Source: Inonotus obliquus
Taxonomy: Eukaryota > Basidiomycota > Agaricomycetes > Hymenochaetales > Hymenochaetaceae
Assembly: GCA_032164295.1 (NCBI GenBank)
Contig: JAJHTX010000002.1
Span: 2,294,001-2,358,000 of the forward strand
DNA: 64,000 nt
Direction of reading: 5' to 3'
Part shown: positions 35,594 through 47,788 of the stretch, in pieces
Numbering within the stretch: the stretch's first letter is position 1
Layout of the letters: each line of letters opens with the position of its first letter
The notes under the pieces: generated by a model
What the model was told of the DNA's origin: nothing
The model's database searches: none
Seen by the model: the letters and a program-made list of their open reading frames with translations, nothing else
Made by a program: the position numbers and the translations under genes

Positions 35594-37686
35594 ATGAGCC
35601 CTGAGTCTTTCCATACTTCCATTGATCAGGAATCAAGTGCCTTGGCTCAAGACATCCTTGTCAATCGTATGCGAAGGTCAGAATCGAATCAGGTGTCCAG
35701 TACTGTCTACGTGGTATCCTATCGGATTCATTACTGACAATCCACTCTGAAAGACTGGCGAGATTGACCGCGGCACTGAGCTGACCGCCATCCTAACGCA
35801 TGCGTTGCATGATGAGAGCCCATCCTACTCTCTCCAAACGGTGGCTCGTGCTTTGGCCGTGTCCGGAGCATCACCCGATTTGGTCAGTCTCTTTCGTTTG
35901 TTTTCGTTCTGTTTTGACTCCGTGTCATCTTTGGGGCTTAGGATGCACTGCATGTCGTCCCTCTCGTCATTGAAACCGAAGATTCTGCGCCTGACGAGAT
36001 CCTCGCTCTTCTTTCCTCTCTCGGGAATGCGAAAGAGACCGTAATGTCTACTCAAGAATCGTTTGAGAGACTCCGCCATGATCTCACGTCGACAAACGAC
36101 CTTGCTGGAAGAAAAGTCTTTCTACGCCTTCGACGCTTGTTTCGCCTTTATATAGGAGGTTTGTCGGACGGATGTATTGACAAATGTACTAGCTCATTTG
36201 TTTTACTTTCGTAGCCATTCCAAGACTACAGCTTCGCAAGATGAGTGCTTCAAAAGCGCTTGAACCGCTCTTTGCAGATATAGTGCCGACAGTCGAGCTG
36301 GCTGGCGGCTACTTGAAGAAGGGAGAGACTGAAATAATTGTTCAGCTCACCTGCACACTAGTGACTTTCACAACATCTTGGGCCACACAACAGGGTAATG
36401 AGGTGGATGTTGCCACAGTTAAGGTAGATCCTTCGTTATGAACAAATGCACCTCCGTGCTCACGGGAATACTTGGTCAGTCGCTATGCAGAGCTATATTT
36501 GTTGCGTCAGTGGCAATAGCAGAATCCATTTGGACTTATCTCACTCAAGAAAAATTCGAAGCATGTAATCCTCGATTGTTTCAACGAGTCCCGCAAAACA
36601 AAACTTCGCAGAATGAGGTCCTTCTTCAGGAATGCCTTGTGAGTCTTTCATTTTACTTACCGGTATGAATGCTGATAGAATGGGAAGAACACAGCACTAA
36701 TGCTTTCTTATACGATTGATGACCTATTGAAGGAACGGACGATGGGTTCGCTTGTCCTGTTGTCAATGTTCCTTTCTCGCCCAACACTGCCCGTTCCACC
36801 TCTCAACTCCGTCATCGAGACGATATTTCCAGCTCTCATCGCAACACTGCAGTCCAATGCGTGCATTTGTGCTTGCTTGAATATCCTTCTCCACGTTCTC
36901 TATCCTTCCGAGCACAGCACCCCAGTAAGCACGGAGCCGGACATCCTTGCTCCACTCATTTCATCACTTGCCCCTCTGGCGAGTACGTCGCCGGATCCAA
37001 GTGTACGGTTGATAGCTTTTCGGATACTTGGGACGCTTTTGGCTCACGCACCGCCACTAGAGCACATGGCTTTACTTCTTGACTTAATGTCCGAGACTCC
37101 CTTCCTGTCGCTGCGCGTCGCGGCTGTAGGCCTGCTTAAAGAAGCTGTTCTAGAGGCGCTGGATTCGAAGGTTGGACCCAATCCCTTTGCAAGTCCAGAT
37201 ATGTTTCGTACGTTTGGTTATATCGTCTTCCGCCCGGATCCAGCGGATTGTTTCGCGAAGCCCGCTACAAATGCTTCACTCCAGGCATTCTTTGAGACTC
37301 AGGAGTCCAGAAGGCTAGTCGAGTGCCTTGGATTTTACTACGTGCTACTAATGAGGGACGGTAATAATGTGGTAAGAAATGATTTTTCGTTCCCTTGCGC
37401 GTTGTTGTAAATCAAGTCTCTTCGCGATTTGATAGACGGGTGTCCGGGAAACAAGCCAGATCAAGTCTGTTAACAGGGAGTTTCTGGAGCCCTTGAAAGG
37501 TGCGCTGCGTGCCTGGACTATTTTGGAAGATTTTCGATTGAGTGAGTTATTGTCCATCGTTACATCAGGCATGTTCTGAATTACTTGTCAGTTGACGAGC
37601 ATGCCGGAATGGCACTCGCTGCACTTGAGGCAAGCCTGGAAAGAATTGACGAAGCATACAAAAAGCTGAATATCAAGGTGCCATGA
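35594..37686 (+). CDS. Ybp/glomulin/ALF4-like helical-repeat protein
   Basis: Eight exons close to 568 aa: 35594-35692, 35754-35882, 35942-36158, 36215-36423, 36480-36638, 36679-37371, 37436-37541 and 37592-37686. The sequence is alpha-helical throughout. The strongest match is the central block VRLIAFRILGTLLAHAPP...FLSLRVAAVGLLKEAVLEAL, which I recognise from the Yap1-binding protein/glomulin family (PF08568). Yeast Ybp1 protects the oxidant sensor Yap1, Ybp2 acts at kinetochores, and glomulin inhibits cullin-RING ligases. Which of these applies cannot be told from sequence. The N-terminus has a DALHVVPLVIETEDS-type segment. The start is 300 bp from the divergent kinase start. Confidence 0.72.
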
Positions 37687-38133
37687 CGTGAAGCGGTCTC
37701 GCAACTTGGTGAGAGCCTGAGAGCAGTTGTGGCATTTCTGTTTGTTGCCCTTTCGCCACATACTTGAGGATTCACGTACTTTCTCACGCAATCATTACCA
37801 GTGCTTTTGACTCGCGCTTCCGATCGATTTTCTGAGAGTGACGCATCATGGTTCTATAGTGCATTCCATGTTTAATGATAATTTGAAGTTACTGGTCTTT
37901 CATTTTTTGGTGGTCTGAGCCGAAAGTGGCAAGGAGCCCCATATAGGACTTGGCAGTTATCCAAATTAGGAAGTGTGAGGTTCGGAATGTAAACATTTTA
38001 ATATTAATATACCCTTTCGTACATACCACTGACGGTCTGTCACCCCCGCTGTCGACGACGTTGCCCTCGTTTCCCTGCCCCCTCTCTCCTCTCTCCTTTC
38101 GCTCCTTATTATCAACCAGAAAGCACATTGAAC
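37687..38133. other. Intergenic between Ybp-like and DUF7137-like genes
   Basis: The last about 100 bp before the next start are strongly C/T-rich (for example ccctctctcctctctcc near 38090), typical of a fungal core promoter. No gene seen. Confidence 0.4.
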
Positions 38134-38769
38134 ATGTCCCAGTCGCAGTCATCGGGCTCTGCAACAGGAAGCTTTGTATCTATCCCACAAACTGCCGCCG
38201 CAGGTGGTCTAACATTCACCCAACCAGCGACGACAAGTAACGCCTTCTTCAAAATCGCATCCGACTCGCCCATTACGTTCGGATGGAACTTCACCTCTCT
38301 CTATATGACTCCAGAACGCCTTACCATCAGTGCGATATGCGACAATGGAAATACTTACCCTGTTGGCCCTACGGACGGTGTAATTGACGGGGCAGCGACG
38401 GAGGTTGTCTGGGATGTGTACTCATATCAACAAGCTAATCCGAGTATGCCACTGGCTGTTGCGTCGTATACGCTGACGATATGGGATGAACGTGGTCCAG
38501 CTGCGACGCGTGCACCTGGTTTCTTTTCCCCGAACTCGAATTTAAGGTTCGCCCTATACACACCACAAGCGTATACCCCGCTTTCCGATGGTGAGCCTTT
38601 CTGTTTGTGATGTCGTTTTCAAACTGAAATGTGCTGCGTTTTAGGCTGGACGTGTCCCGGGTGTAGTGCCGCTGAAGCGACGTTAGCTTCCCATCCGGCG
38701 TTAGTTGCCTTCTTCGCCACCTTCGTGATTATGCTCCTGAGTGGTTGGGGCCTCCTTCGCCACCAGTGA
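38134..38769 (+). CDS. DUF7137-like membrane-anchored protein
   Basis: Exons 38134-38590 and 38645-38769 encode 193 aa. After a Ser/Gln-rich N-terminus, a beta-sandwich-like domain shows ITFGWNFTSLYMTPERLTISAICDNG, YPVGPTDGVIDG, TEVVWDVYSYQQANPSMPLA and YTLTIWDERGP. The C-terminus has a single hydrophobic helix (LVAFFATFVIMLLSGWGLL) and then a stop, so the domain is probably lumenal or extracellular with a tail anchor. The pattern agrees with fungal DUF7137; no function is established. No N-terminal signal peptide is visible, and an undetected upstream coding exon is possible. Confidence 0.75.
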
Positions 38770-39402
38770 TCGGCAGATTTCTTTGGTTTCGTTTTGGGTA
38801 GATGTTCAGTTATTGCATCGGACAACGCGCGTATTCGGACTTGGACCTCGTTATTACCATCACGCAGACATTATGCACCCCATATACAGTAGTATTAATA
38901 CCTCCATAGTGCATGACATGATCCATCTCTTTCTCGCTCTGCCTCTCTCCTTCGTTCTTTTTTCGAGATGACCTCTATCTTGCCAGTGTCTCCTAGTCAA
39001 TATCGTCAGACGATCTGTCAACACACTATTTCATTTCCCCATCGCATAAATATCTGTAGGACTGTTGTCTGAATCTGATTTGCTGGATATTTTTGTTCTC
39101 GGCTTTTCCAGTGCGAAGTTCCAGACCTGAACGCCAGGCTCCCACAAGCTGCTCGTGAGGAATCTATTTCTTGTTTTCTGCTGGCAAATCTACTTATTAC
39201 GTACACAGTAACTCGGGGTTGATCGGAAGGATCAAATCCAGATCAAATCCAAGCCGGTGCTAACTTTACTTTCGATCCAACTGAAGATTTCTTTATGGAT
39301 GCATACACTCTGGCCAACCACTTATCTCCCCCAATATCTCTTCACTATTTAATCCCATCGATAGTTCTCGAGTGACCCCACTTATCCTTTACTTTGACTC
39401 TC
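38770..39402. other. Intergenic between DUF7137-like gene and permease
   Basis: Holds the 3' flank of one gene and the promoter of the next. A short direct repeat (gatcaaatccagatcaaatcc) lies at 39230-39250. No gene seen. Confidence 0.4.
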
Positions 39403-41602
39403 ATGGATACTGAGAAAGAAGAGACGCAAAACGTGTTGGTAGACGAGAATGAAGCCATTGAGCGTGGCCATGACCCTGTACGAGCGGAAAAGGTTGGTCT
39501 GGGTAAATTGACGCGCAAGCTGTTTACATGGGGAGTAGAGACGAGAGGTATGAGATTTTGTGTTCCTGGAGTGTGAAGGACAGTGACTGACTCATGAGTA
39601 TAGGCATATATCCCGTTCCCCTCCACCAGCGCATCGACAGGAACTTCCACAAGATCTTTTTCATCTGGTTCGCAATGAACTTCAATGTTCTTTCGTAGGG
39701 CTCCAACTACTCTCTATGATGTACAGGTTGTTTGATATAAGATATTGAAGGTTGTCAGCAGGCATCGCGGGACCTCTCGTTTTCTCTCTTGGTTTACGTG
39801 ACAGCTGTCTGATTATTCTGTTCATAAACTTGCTCTGTGCTCTACCCCCGGCGTACATGTCAGTATCGTCTCGTGATTCCTCCCTTTCTTTCACTTCTGA
39901 CCTGTTATATCGGAGCAGCTCCACCTGGGGTCCGAAACTGGGCTTAAGAACGATGTGTCTATCTCGTTATAGTTTTGGGTAAGGCGCTAAGACGTTTAGA
40001 GTTCTTTCACTCTATTGATCTAAATTTGCTATCTTGTTTGAAGTTTCTACGGAGTGATCATCCCGTGCATTCTTTGTTTGGCAACGATGACCGGGTTCAT
40101 GATTTTGAATTGCATTCTGGGCGGACAGACTCTCTCTGCCGTCTCTGACGGTCGTCTAAGTTGGACGTGAGCCATTTCCCCCGGATGAACTACTGAAACA
40201 TGAATCAATTATTTTCATACTCATAGAGTTGGAATAGTTATTGTTGCCATCATTGCCTTGCTGGTGGGTTCAATCAAGGGCTATGAATGGCATGCATTGA
40301 TTCCAAATAATAGCTTTCGTTCTGCGGCTATTCAGTTATTAACTGGTAAGTTTTCCGTTAGGCCTTGCATGTTTTTGTAACTTATTGCTTCACACTCTCC
40401 AAGGTATGAGCGCCTTTCCTGGACTCCGGTCCCGATCGTGTACCTCGTCGCCCTCGGAGTCGGTGGCAGTAATCTTTCCGACCCGCCTCCACCTGAGCCT
40501 GCAAGCGCACGGCACGTGCTTACATATGCCGCGGTGCTTGCTGGTTTCATATTGACGTTCTCTCCAATGGGATGTGATTTCACGACTTATATGGACTCAA
40601 AAGTCTCCAGGTCAGTCACAAGATTATGTTGTCGCCCCGATAATGGATGCTTATTTCTCCGTGATAGCCTGAGGATTTTCACCTATTCATATTTGGGGTA
40701 CCTCATTCCCATGGTGAGCAGCTTCAAATGGCATTCTGGTAAACAGTATTTATTGTCGCCATTTCTTCTAATAACAAGATCACCATCCAATGCCTCGGTG
40801 CGGCCTTCGCTGTCTCGATCCCTCTCGTACCTGCCTGGTCGGAAGCATACGTCGACGAATCCATTGGCGACCTCTTCGTCGCTGTCCTTCGTTCGACTGG
40901 AGGATTCGGAAAGTTCCTCACAGTATTGCTGAGTCTGAGTGTCACCGCGAACATAGCTCCAACTATGTACAGCTTCGGGTTGGTGTTCCAAGTGTTTGTT
41001 CCTTATTGTGCGCACTTGCCGCGATACGTTTTTGCGGTACTGGCTACTGCTCTGTGAGTCCCTTCCTCCTTTAGATTTCCAGGAAGACCAATGACACTAA
41101 TTACCCGTCGTATAGTGTCATACCGCTCTCAATTATTGGTGCGCATAGGTACTATGCGACACTAACGAACTTCTTGGGTCTCATCGGATACTGGGCATCG
41201 AACTTCGCAGCAGTCCTGCTCATCGAGCACTTCGTCTTTCGCGCTCACCCCTGGTGGTTCCTTCCCTCAAGTTCTCAACCATCGTCTCCTTCCCCTCCTT
41301 CTACTCCTGTCAAGCAAGCTCCTGCTACTACTTCCTCATCCCAGAGTTACTCCACAGATCCATTCGAGAACTACGATCTCTCCCAGTGGAACACACCGTC
41401 CCATCTCCCCACTGGCTTTGCCGCCCTTATTGCCAGTCTTATTGGTTATGGATTGGTCATACCTTCGATGGACCAGGTGTGGTACGTCGGACCTATTGCA
41501 GAAAAGACGGGAGATATAGGGTTCTTGGTTGCGTTCGTGCTGACTGCACTATTTTATGTCCCTTTGAGATGGGTTGAGGTGAGGAAGAGGGGAAGGCTCT
41601 AA
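39403..41602 (+). CDS. NCS1 purine-cytosine permease (Fcy2 type)
   Basis: Eleven exons close to 536 aa: 39403-39547, 39604-39694, 39751-39858, 39919-39978, 40044-40166, 40227-40263, 40314-40345, 40404-40610, 40668-40713, 40779-41053 and 41116-41602. The sequence is a full-length 12-helix NCS1 transporter: FFIWFAMNFNVLS, AYISTWGPKLGLRTM, FYGVIIPCILCLATM, LSFCGYSVINWYERLSWTPVPIVY, FSPMGCDFTTYM, ITIQCLGAAFA and IGAHRYYATLTNFLGLIGYW. It should import cytosine and purines (adenine, guanine, hypoxanthine) with protons at the plasma membrane; the exact substrate cannot be read. Exons 6 and 7 are short (37 and 32 nt). Tail carries RKRGRL. Confidence 0.92.
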
Positions 41603-41972
41603 GAATCGGATTCTAAGGGATAAGGGCCACAGAGACGGGGGAAAATGGAAGGCGTTTAAAGTGGGTGGGTGCTGTTCCGTGTTGATGAATTACTGTTCGT
41701 GAAAATGAATGTGCTGGACTGGAGTGTCACCTCACGTCCGCTTCGTTTCCTTCACCCATACGAAACACTAGATTAGAGAGATAACAGATTACGATTCGGA
41801 TCTTTCCACTTCATGTCAACGGACGTAGACTTAGAGAACAATTATTTTGAATAAATGGTGTCAACGAAGAGAGGATGGTTGCTAGACTTCAGTTTATATT
41901 ACATGACTGTAGTGGTCTTACAATGTTGTATCTGTGACTCGCCGAAACGTCTGGCCAGGTTCTATCTATCTT
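41603..41972. other. Intergenic, convergent 3' ends
   Basis: Gap of 370 bp between permease and dehydrogenase stops; no gene or repeat seen. Confidence 0.4.
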
Positions 41973-43070
41973 TTACGCTATAACCACGCCGCCGTTCGGG
42001 TGCAGAACTTGACCACTATAGGAGTGAACATAAGAAACAGCGTTTCAAGTCGATTTCGCGGCGAAAGTACAAACCTTATGTAAGAGGAGTCGGCACTTGC
42101 GAGGAATACGAAGTTTGTTGCAATCTCCACGGGCTGACCAGCACGTCCAATTGGTGTCGTGGTACCGAACTTTTGTATGGATTCTTTAGACATAGTTGCC
42201 GGACTGATGACAAAGTAGCATGTCAACAAGAGAAGGGTTAGAAAGGCACGAGACACCCACACTAGTGGAGTCCATATTGGGCCTGGGGCGACGACGTTTA
42301 CTCTGATACCCTTTTCTCCAACAATTTGATTGCTCAGCGCTCTCGCGAAGGCGACAATAGCACCCTTTGTGGCCGTGTAATCGACAAGTCCAGGGTGCCC
42401 GACGCTGGGATTGACGGATGCACAGAAGATGATAGTGGAGCCGGAGAAAGGTGGCATGTGTGGGAGTGCAGTCTTGACAATGTAGAAGAAAGAGTGGATA
42501 TTCGTGTTGAATACGTCATGCCATTGTTCAGAGGGGATATCTGGGACATAGCCAATCTCTTGCTGAGTGCCGTGATTCAGGACACTAAGAAAGAAGTATC
42601 GTGAGCATACAACAGAGCGGTAGTTCGCAGATAATTAGCAGTTATTACAGGGTGTCAAGCCTACCAAAGTTCTTAAGGTGTGATTCAACCAACTTCTGGC
42701 AATTCTCCTCCTTGCGCAAGTCAAAGGGAGCATGAACCACCTTCCTCGTTCCTTTGGTCTTTTCAAGGATATGCTTTTCCGTAGCAAGAGCATCCTCCTT
42801 CTCCTCAGGCTTGTAAGCAAGTGTGACATCTGCTCCCTCCAGGGCATACAAAATCGCGACGGCTCTACCAATACCGCTGTCGGCGCCTGTGATTAAAGCT
42901 GACTTGCCCTCGAGTTTTCCAGCGGGCTTATAGAACTTGCCATCTGCAGTGATATCATCGACTGGCTGTGGCTCAAGCTCTCCCCTCTGCTTCCCTGGGG
43001 CGCCTTGCTGTGTCTGAAATGTAGGTTTCCAGCCCTTTTGAAATACTTGCGAGATGTTCGGTGCGGACAT
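41973..43070 (-). CDS. Short-chain dehydrogenase/reductase
   Basis: Exons 43070-42649, 42584-42261, 42203-42075 and 42015-41973 encode 305 aa. The Rossmann nucleotide loop is LITGADSGIGRAVA at about residue 60, VLNHGTQQEIG corresponds to the NNAG strand, and the catalytic pair is in DYTATKGAIVAF (YxxxK). The proline-glycine turn APGPIWTPLVPATM reads across intron 2, and the end is SGQVLHPNGGVVIA. An N-terminal extension of about 50 residues (FQKGWKPTFQTQQ...) places it with the larger classical SDRs related to bacterial YghA/YhxC. It is probably an NADP-dependent aldehyde or alcohol oxidoreductase; substrate unknown. Confidence 0.9.
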
Positions 43071-43360
43071 TGTACGAAGTGAGGTGAACAGTACGGAGGG
43101 ATTGAAGTGGATGAAGCTGCCATTTTATACGCTGCGTGTGCAGTAGTGGCTACACCCTGTGACGTCGTCAACGACGTCGGCGTCCACTGTACTCAGGCTG
43201 TAGTACTGATCGTCATGCCATCGCAGATCGTCGCCGATCATCAGTCCTATTTATTACATTGGCTTTGCTTATGTAATACATTTTCTGTTAATAATTCCTG
43301 AATTTCCTTGCATCCGTGACAAACGCCCGCAATTCTAAGCGTGTTCTTTAACTTTGTATT

Positions 43361-45448
43361 ATGGTCATCGCAACACGTCCCCTTCGTGGCTCCCGACTCT
43401 CCTCTTTCTATCCACCAGTCCCAGACGAAAGACCATCCCTCGCAGAGTTCGACAGCGCCTTTCAGTTGCAAGAGTACATATCAATCCTCATTCGACAGAA
43501 TCCACATGACGTGGAATCTATCGTCGCCCTTCCTGGGCGCGCCAGAAAAGGTGATCAAGACGACAAGGATAAGTCGGAGCCCGATGGCAAGAATGACGGT
43601 GTCGATGAGGCATGCTGGATCTATGAGCAACTCAGGTAACTGTACAGTTCTCACTATGCGCATAACGGACGAATAAATTGACTTTTATCTCAAAGGCGAC
43701 TGGCTCAGGACTTGACACATCCGTTAATCACGTCCCTTCAGCAAGAATGCACGCGTGCATCGTGTCCGGAGATGAAAGCTGGGGAATGGTTGTATTTATG
43801 TGTTGCTCATGGAAATGATGGTGCCATGGAGGTGCGCCTTAAAATGGCATATGTTCGGTCTGCAGTTCGGTCACTAACGCCATTTTTATAGCAATGTTGC
43901 GCTATTGACTACATAATCCATACCTTGGACAGTGCAACAGCGCTCCTTAACTCACCGCGCGCGTTTCCATCGCGGTTGGTTCTTCGCACTCCGTAGTGTG
44001 AGTAAAACTGATTATCCGGCCCCTCTAGCATCTCCATCCCCCAACCTTCCATTCGCCACTTTTCTTCTCTGGCCCGTCGGCTAGGGCGAATTTTTTCTCA
44101 TGCTTATTTTCACCATCGCGAAGTATTCGAATCTGCGGAAGCTGAAAACTCGTTGTACGCACGCTTCCTTGCCCTGACAGCGCGTTTCGATCTTGTCCCG
44201 CCAGACTTCCTCGTCATCCCGTCGAGGATAGCAAACACTGATGCTTCCTCAAACTCTGCCGATGATGCTGAGCCACCAAGGTTGCTCGCCGCAGCACTTC
44301 ACCCTGAACCCCGTGCAATGGGCGAGAACGAGAGGGAAAGGGCTAGTGTCTCGATCATGGAGAGCCCGAGGAAAGCCGGGAGAAGCAGAACAGATACGAT
44401 GGTATTGAGCGACGCAGAGGCGTTTACGGAGGCATTACGTGGTCAAGGAGGATCACCGACATCATTCGGCCAGGAAAAGGGAAAGGACGTTTCTTCTGAC
44501 GGTCAGATGGGTGGCCTAGGTCTCGATAATACCGGTCTCCCGCACGTCGACTCACTAGAAGTGCTGGCAGAATCCACCGAAGCCTGCCGCCCTCATGTAG
44601 TCTCTTCCGACAAAGAGGGGGAGGGATCAGACGTAGAAAAAGAGAAAGAGAACAAGACATATACGCTGACCTTTTCTGCTTCGGGTACCATGAAGACCGC
44701 TTTGCCTCCTGGTGTCTCGCCTAGTCAGTCAGTTGCGAACGGGATTGGACTTGCGCCGTCGCCTCTCCAGGTCCAGGACAACAATGACGGCATCAACGAT
44801 GACTTTCAGCAAAATATCAGTAACCAAGGTAGCAATGGCTTCAACAACACGGCGAGCGGGGCCGGTAGCGTCTCGCAATTTGCTAGCCTTGGTTTCCCAC
44901 GCGGAAATAGTCAGGGACCTGCACCTGAGTTCGAAGATCCTATTTCCATCGAAAAGGATCGCTCTCCTTCACCAGAACTAGAAGGCCCACTGTTATCAAC
45001 AGACGACTCGGAGGACTTGAGGTACTTAATAGAGGAAACATTGCTGGCAGAGCGGATGAGAGATGTGGAACTGGGGGCAGCCAGATCAAGTGATGGGGGT
45101 GATACGTCAAGCAAAGATGGAGACGCAGTTGAAAATGCAGAAAAACAGGGAGAAGGCGGCTTCGTGGTCATCGAAAGCGAGGATAGCGATGACAACGCTG
45201 CTACTGAATCGCACCAAGATGCGCCGGCTGAGACCACAACAGAGGCGGACGATGGAGAGCCTGAAGCACAACCAGCAGTCGCAGGGGACGAACTAAACCC
45301 TGATGGTACCGCAGTTACTTTGGAAAAGCCCTCGGACGGTATTGGTGCGAAGTCAGCGACAGAGGCTAGCTCCGGTGTGAAGAGTCAGGATTCAGACACG
45401 TCCCTCGAGATGGACCTTGCAGACGTTGAGAAGGCTCTACGAGATTGA
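43361..45448 (+). CDS. MOB-family protein with long acidic tail
   Basis: Exons 43361-43635, 43696-43831, 43892-43974 and 44029-45448 encode 637 aa. Residues about 25-230 are a Mob1/phocein domain: LQEYISILIRQNP, CTRASCPEMKAGEWLYLCVAHGND (zinc ligands), CCAIDYIIHTLDSATALLN, IFSHAYFHHREVFESAEAENSLYARF. The domain resembles the Mob4/phocein branch, which acts in the STRIPAK phosphatase-kinase complex, more than Mob1/Mob2. The following 400 residues are Ser/Glu/Asp/Gly-rich and probably disordered; most MOB proteins are only 210-240 aa and lack this. The tail ends with DLADVEKALRD. The tail lies in the same large open exon as the end of the domain, so it is not a modelling artefact. Confidence 0.85.
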
Positions 45449-46215
45449 GGAATACAGAAGTCTCAGGTTCGGCGCTGATATTCGCATTGGCCAGGAGTAT
45501 TCGGGTTGCGATGGCTTGTTCTAGATGTACCTTTCTGTAACTCATACCCTTTATTTATGTATGATGCATGCGCGTATCTGTTGGTAGTCTTGCCCACCCA
45601 CATATTCGTGCGGAGAGTCGAAGCAGTCACATGAGCTATTGACGACGCGTCGCGGGCACGTGAGCCATTCTGTGTCTCGTTCGTTTCTCGTTCGTTCAAA
45701 CTTGACTGGAGACAAAAGGTACGCATTGAACTACTTTCTGCCGAACTGCTCCAAGTTGGTTTTCTCCCTCTTTTGTTCACTCTTTACCATCAATAGCGGC
45801 ATATATGTGCGGTCCAGACCTCACCAGTCTCGAACGCGAGAGACGAACCTGCTTGCAAGACGATTACGACTTCAACAGCTACCCGAGACAACGAACAAAC
45901 AGAGAACGAAAACAACTGAATTCTTTAATTGTTAAATTCTTTTCTAAAGCGTTGAATCAGGCTGTCTTACCCCAGAATAACTGTTGTTGTGCTGGGTGAC
46001 AAGCTGCTTCCGAACATTGGCTACATAGCACTTAACTTGCGAACTGGAAGCTACCCTAGCTATTGTTCGGGGATGGTATAAAATGCGGACGAAGTGGAAC
46101 GTTGGTGCTTCAACAACTTACTCTGGCTCTAAGATCCTCAAAGCATAATCGCTAGCCTCCACATACTCTTTATCAGACTTTACTTGCTCTTGCCCCTCTT
46201 CAAAGCATAATCGAA
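45449..46215. promoter_or_regulatory. Upstream region of tandem kinase 1
   Basis: A TATA box (tataaaa) lies at 46077-46083, 17 bases after a ctattgttc motif (46060-46068). A 13-bp direct repeat, caaagcataatcg, occurs at 46139-46151 and again at 46201-46213 just before the ATG. The first 300 bp are the MOB gene 3' flank. No gene seen. Confidence 0.6.
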
Positions 46216-47788
46216 ATGTCGCACCACTTCGACTCACATCCTTCAGCTAAGGTCCCTGATCTCACAGGCTATGTGATTCAAGTTATCTCTGGTTACCTTT
46301 GTCTTGTTGAACGCGTCGCTCGTGGAGGGTGGGGCGTCATCTACAGAGCACAAAGCACCGCTGATTCTACCAAATACTATGCGGTCAAATGTATCGCGCT
46401 GAGCCAGATGGACGATACTCACCGAGCTGCAATCGTTAACGAAATTCGCCTCCAGAAAGCTTGCGCAAGAGCCTCCCCCCACGTCCTCCAGATCATCGAT
46501 TATGTCGAAGACCGTGACCTTGGGATCGTATTCATTATATCGGAATTTTGCGACGCGGGTGACTTGTGGGATCAAATTATCAGAGAGGAAATCGGAGAGA
46601 TCGATAGGACTGATGAACGCATCCGTAACACGTTTATTCAAATTCTGGATGCGGTCGCAGCGTGTCACAATGAAGGGGTGTATCATCGTGATCTGAAGCC
46701 AGAGAACATCCTTCTGAAAGACGGAGGGACAAAAGTCATCCTCGGAGACTTCGGATTCGCTACGAGGAAAGAGAATACTAGAGATTTTTGCATGGGAACA
46801 TTCCCGTTCATGAGTCCCGGTTCGTATTCTGAATAGTTCTGAAGTCATGAGTCAACTCATGGGTTGTGCAGAGGTCCGCAACAGATCATATGATCCCAGC
46901 GTGGTTATATCGCAAATATCTTCTTCACGCGCTGATATCTGGGCGCTCGGTGTCATCCTTGTGAATCTTGTCACTGGCAATTATCCCTGGGAGTTGGCTT
47001 CCCTTGGAGACCCGGACTTCTATACCTACTTCAAGACCAATCCGGACCACCTCTACCAGAACTTCCCCATCTCCCGCGAAGTTGACGAGATTCTCAGAAG
47101 CATATTCAAGCTTGACCCTTACCAACGCACCAGTATAAAGGATCTCCGACAACGAGTACTAAGCGCAAAGGCGTTCTTGCGCTCCTCGGACCGTGATTTT
47201 GAGGTGAACATGTTCGTGGATGCGCCTGACCGCAACTCGGAACTCGAGGAAGCCCAGCTGTATGCCGTCAACGGACAAATCATTATTGACGTTAATATCA
47301 CGACGGACATCATCGATACATTCCCTCTTCCTCCTGATAACCTGCAAGCTCCGGCATTCGGTGCAGGAAACGGTGATGGCTGTAATGCTAATGTGCGAAT
47401 CCAAGTTGCCGCGCCGCCAGACTATAACGAAGATCTCGTGGGCAACGACCAGTTTATTGGCGCTGACCACTCTGATTCGGATTCGTCAGAGGGCCCTTTC
47501 ACGCCTGAAACTCACGCTGCTGATAATGTCGCTATCGCTGGCGTCGATAATCCTTCATCACTGCCGAACATTCCGGAGCTCGGCCTCGATAACGCTTTAA
47601 TCCTTGCAGGTGTTGGCATACAATCGGCACGCAATAAAGCTGGCGCGCAAGGAAATAGGACAGGGAACTTGAAGGAGGTTGTTCCGTTTGCTCCTCCTGG
47701 GCTACCTGTACCGGTTGATGGCTCGGGCCCCGGACGTCCTAGATTCTTCATATGGTCAGTCCTGTCCTCCCCAGTCAAATGCAACTAA
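46216..47788 (+). CDS. Serine/threonine protein kinase, tandem copy 1
   Basis: Exons 46216-46819 and 46872-47788 encode 506 aa. The kinase domain is full: ARGGWGVIY loop (first Gly of GxGxxG is Ala), YYAVKCIAL (catalytic Lys), EFCDAGDLWDQI, GVYHRDLKPENILLK, LGDFGFATRK, and FMSPE across the intron, then RADIWALGVILVNLVTGNYPW. The pattern resembles the fungal Ran1/Ksp1-like kinases. A tail of about 190 residues follows, acidic and Asn/Asp-rich, with SSEGPFTPETHAADNVAIAG and IPELGLDN. Kinase copy 2 carries the same tail motifs. A possible terminal intron (GT at 47757) would stop the protein almost at once, so I end it at 47788. Confidence 0.85.

Noticed and set aside
46243..46848. 201-codon open frame opposite kinase copy 1
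   Set aside because: Antisense shadow of the kinase domain; the plus strand has all catalytic motifs.
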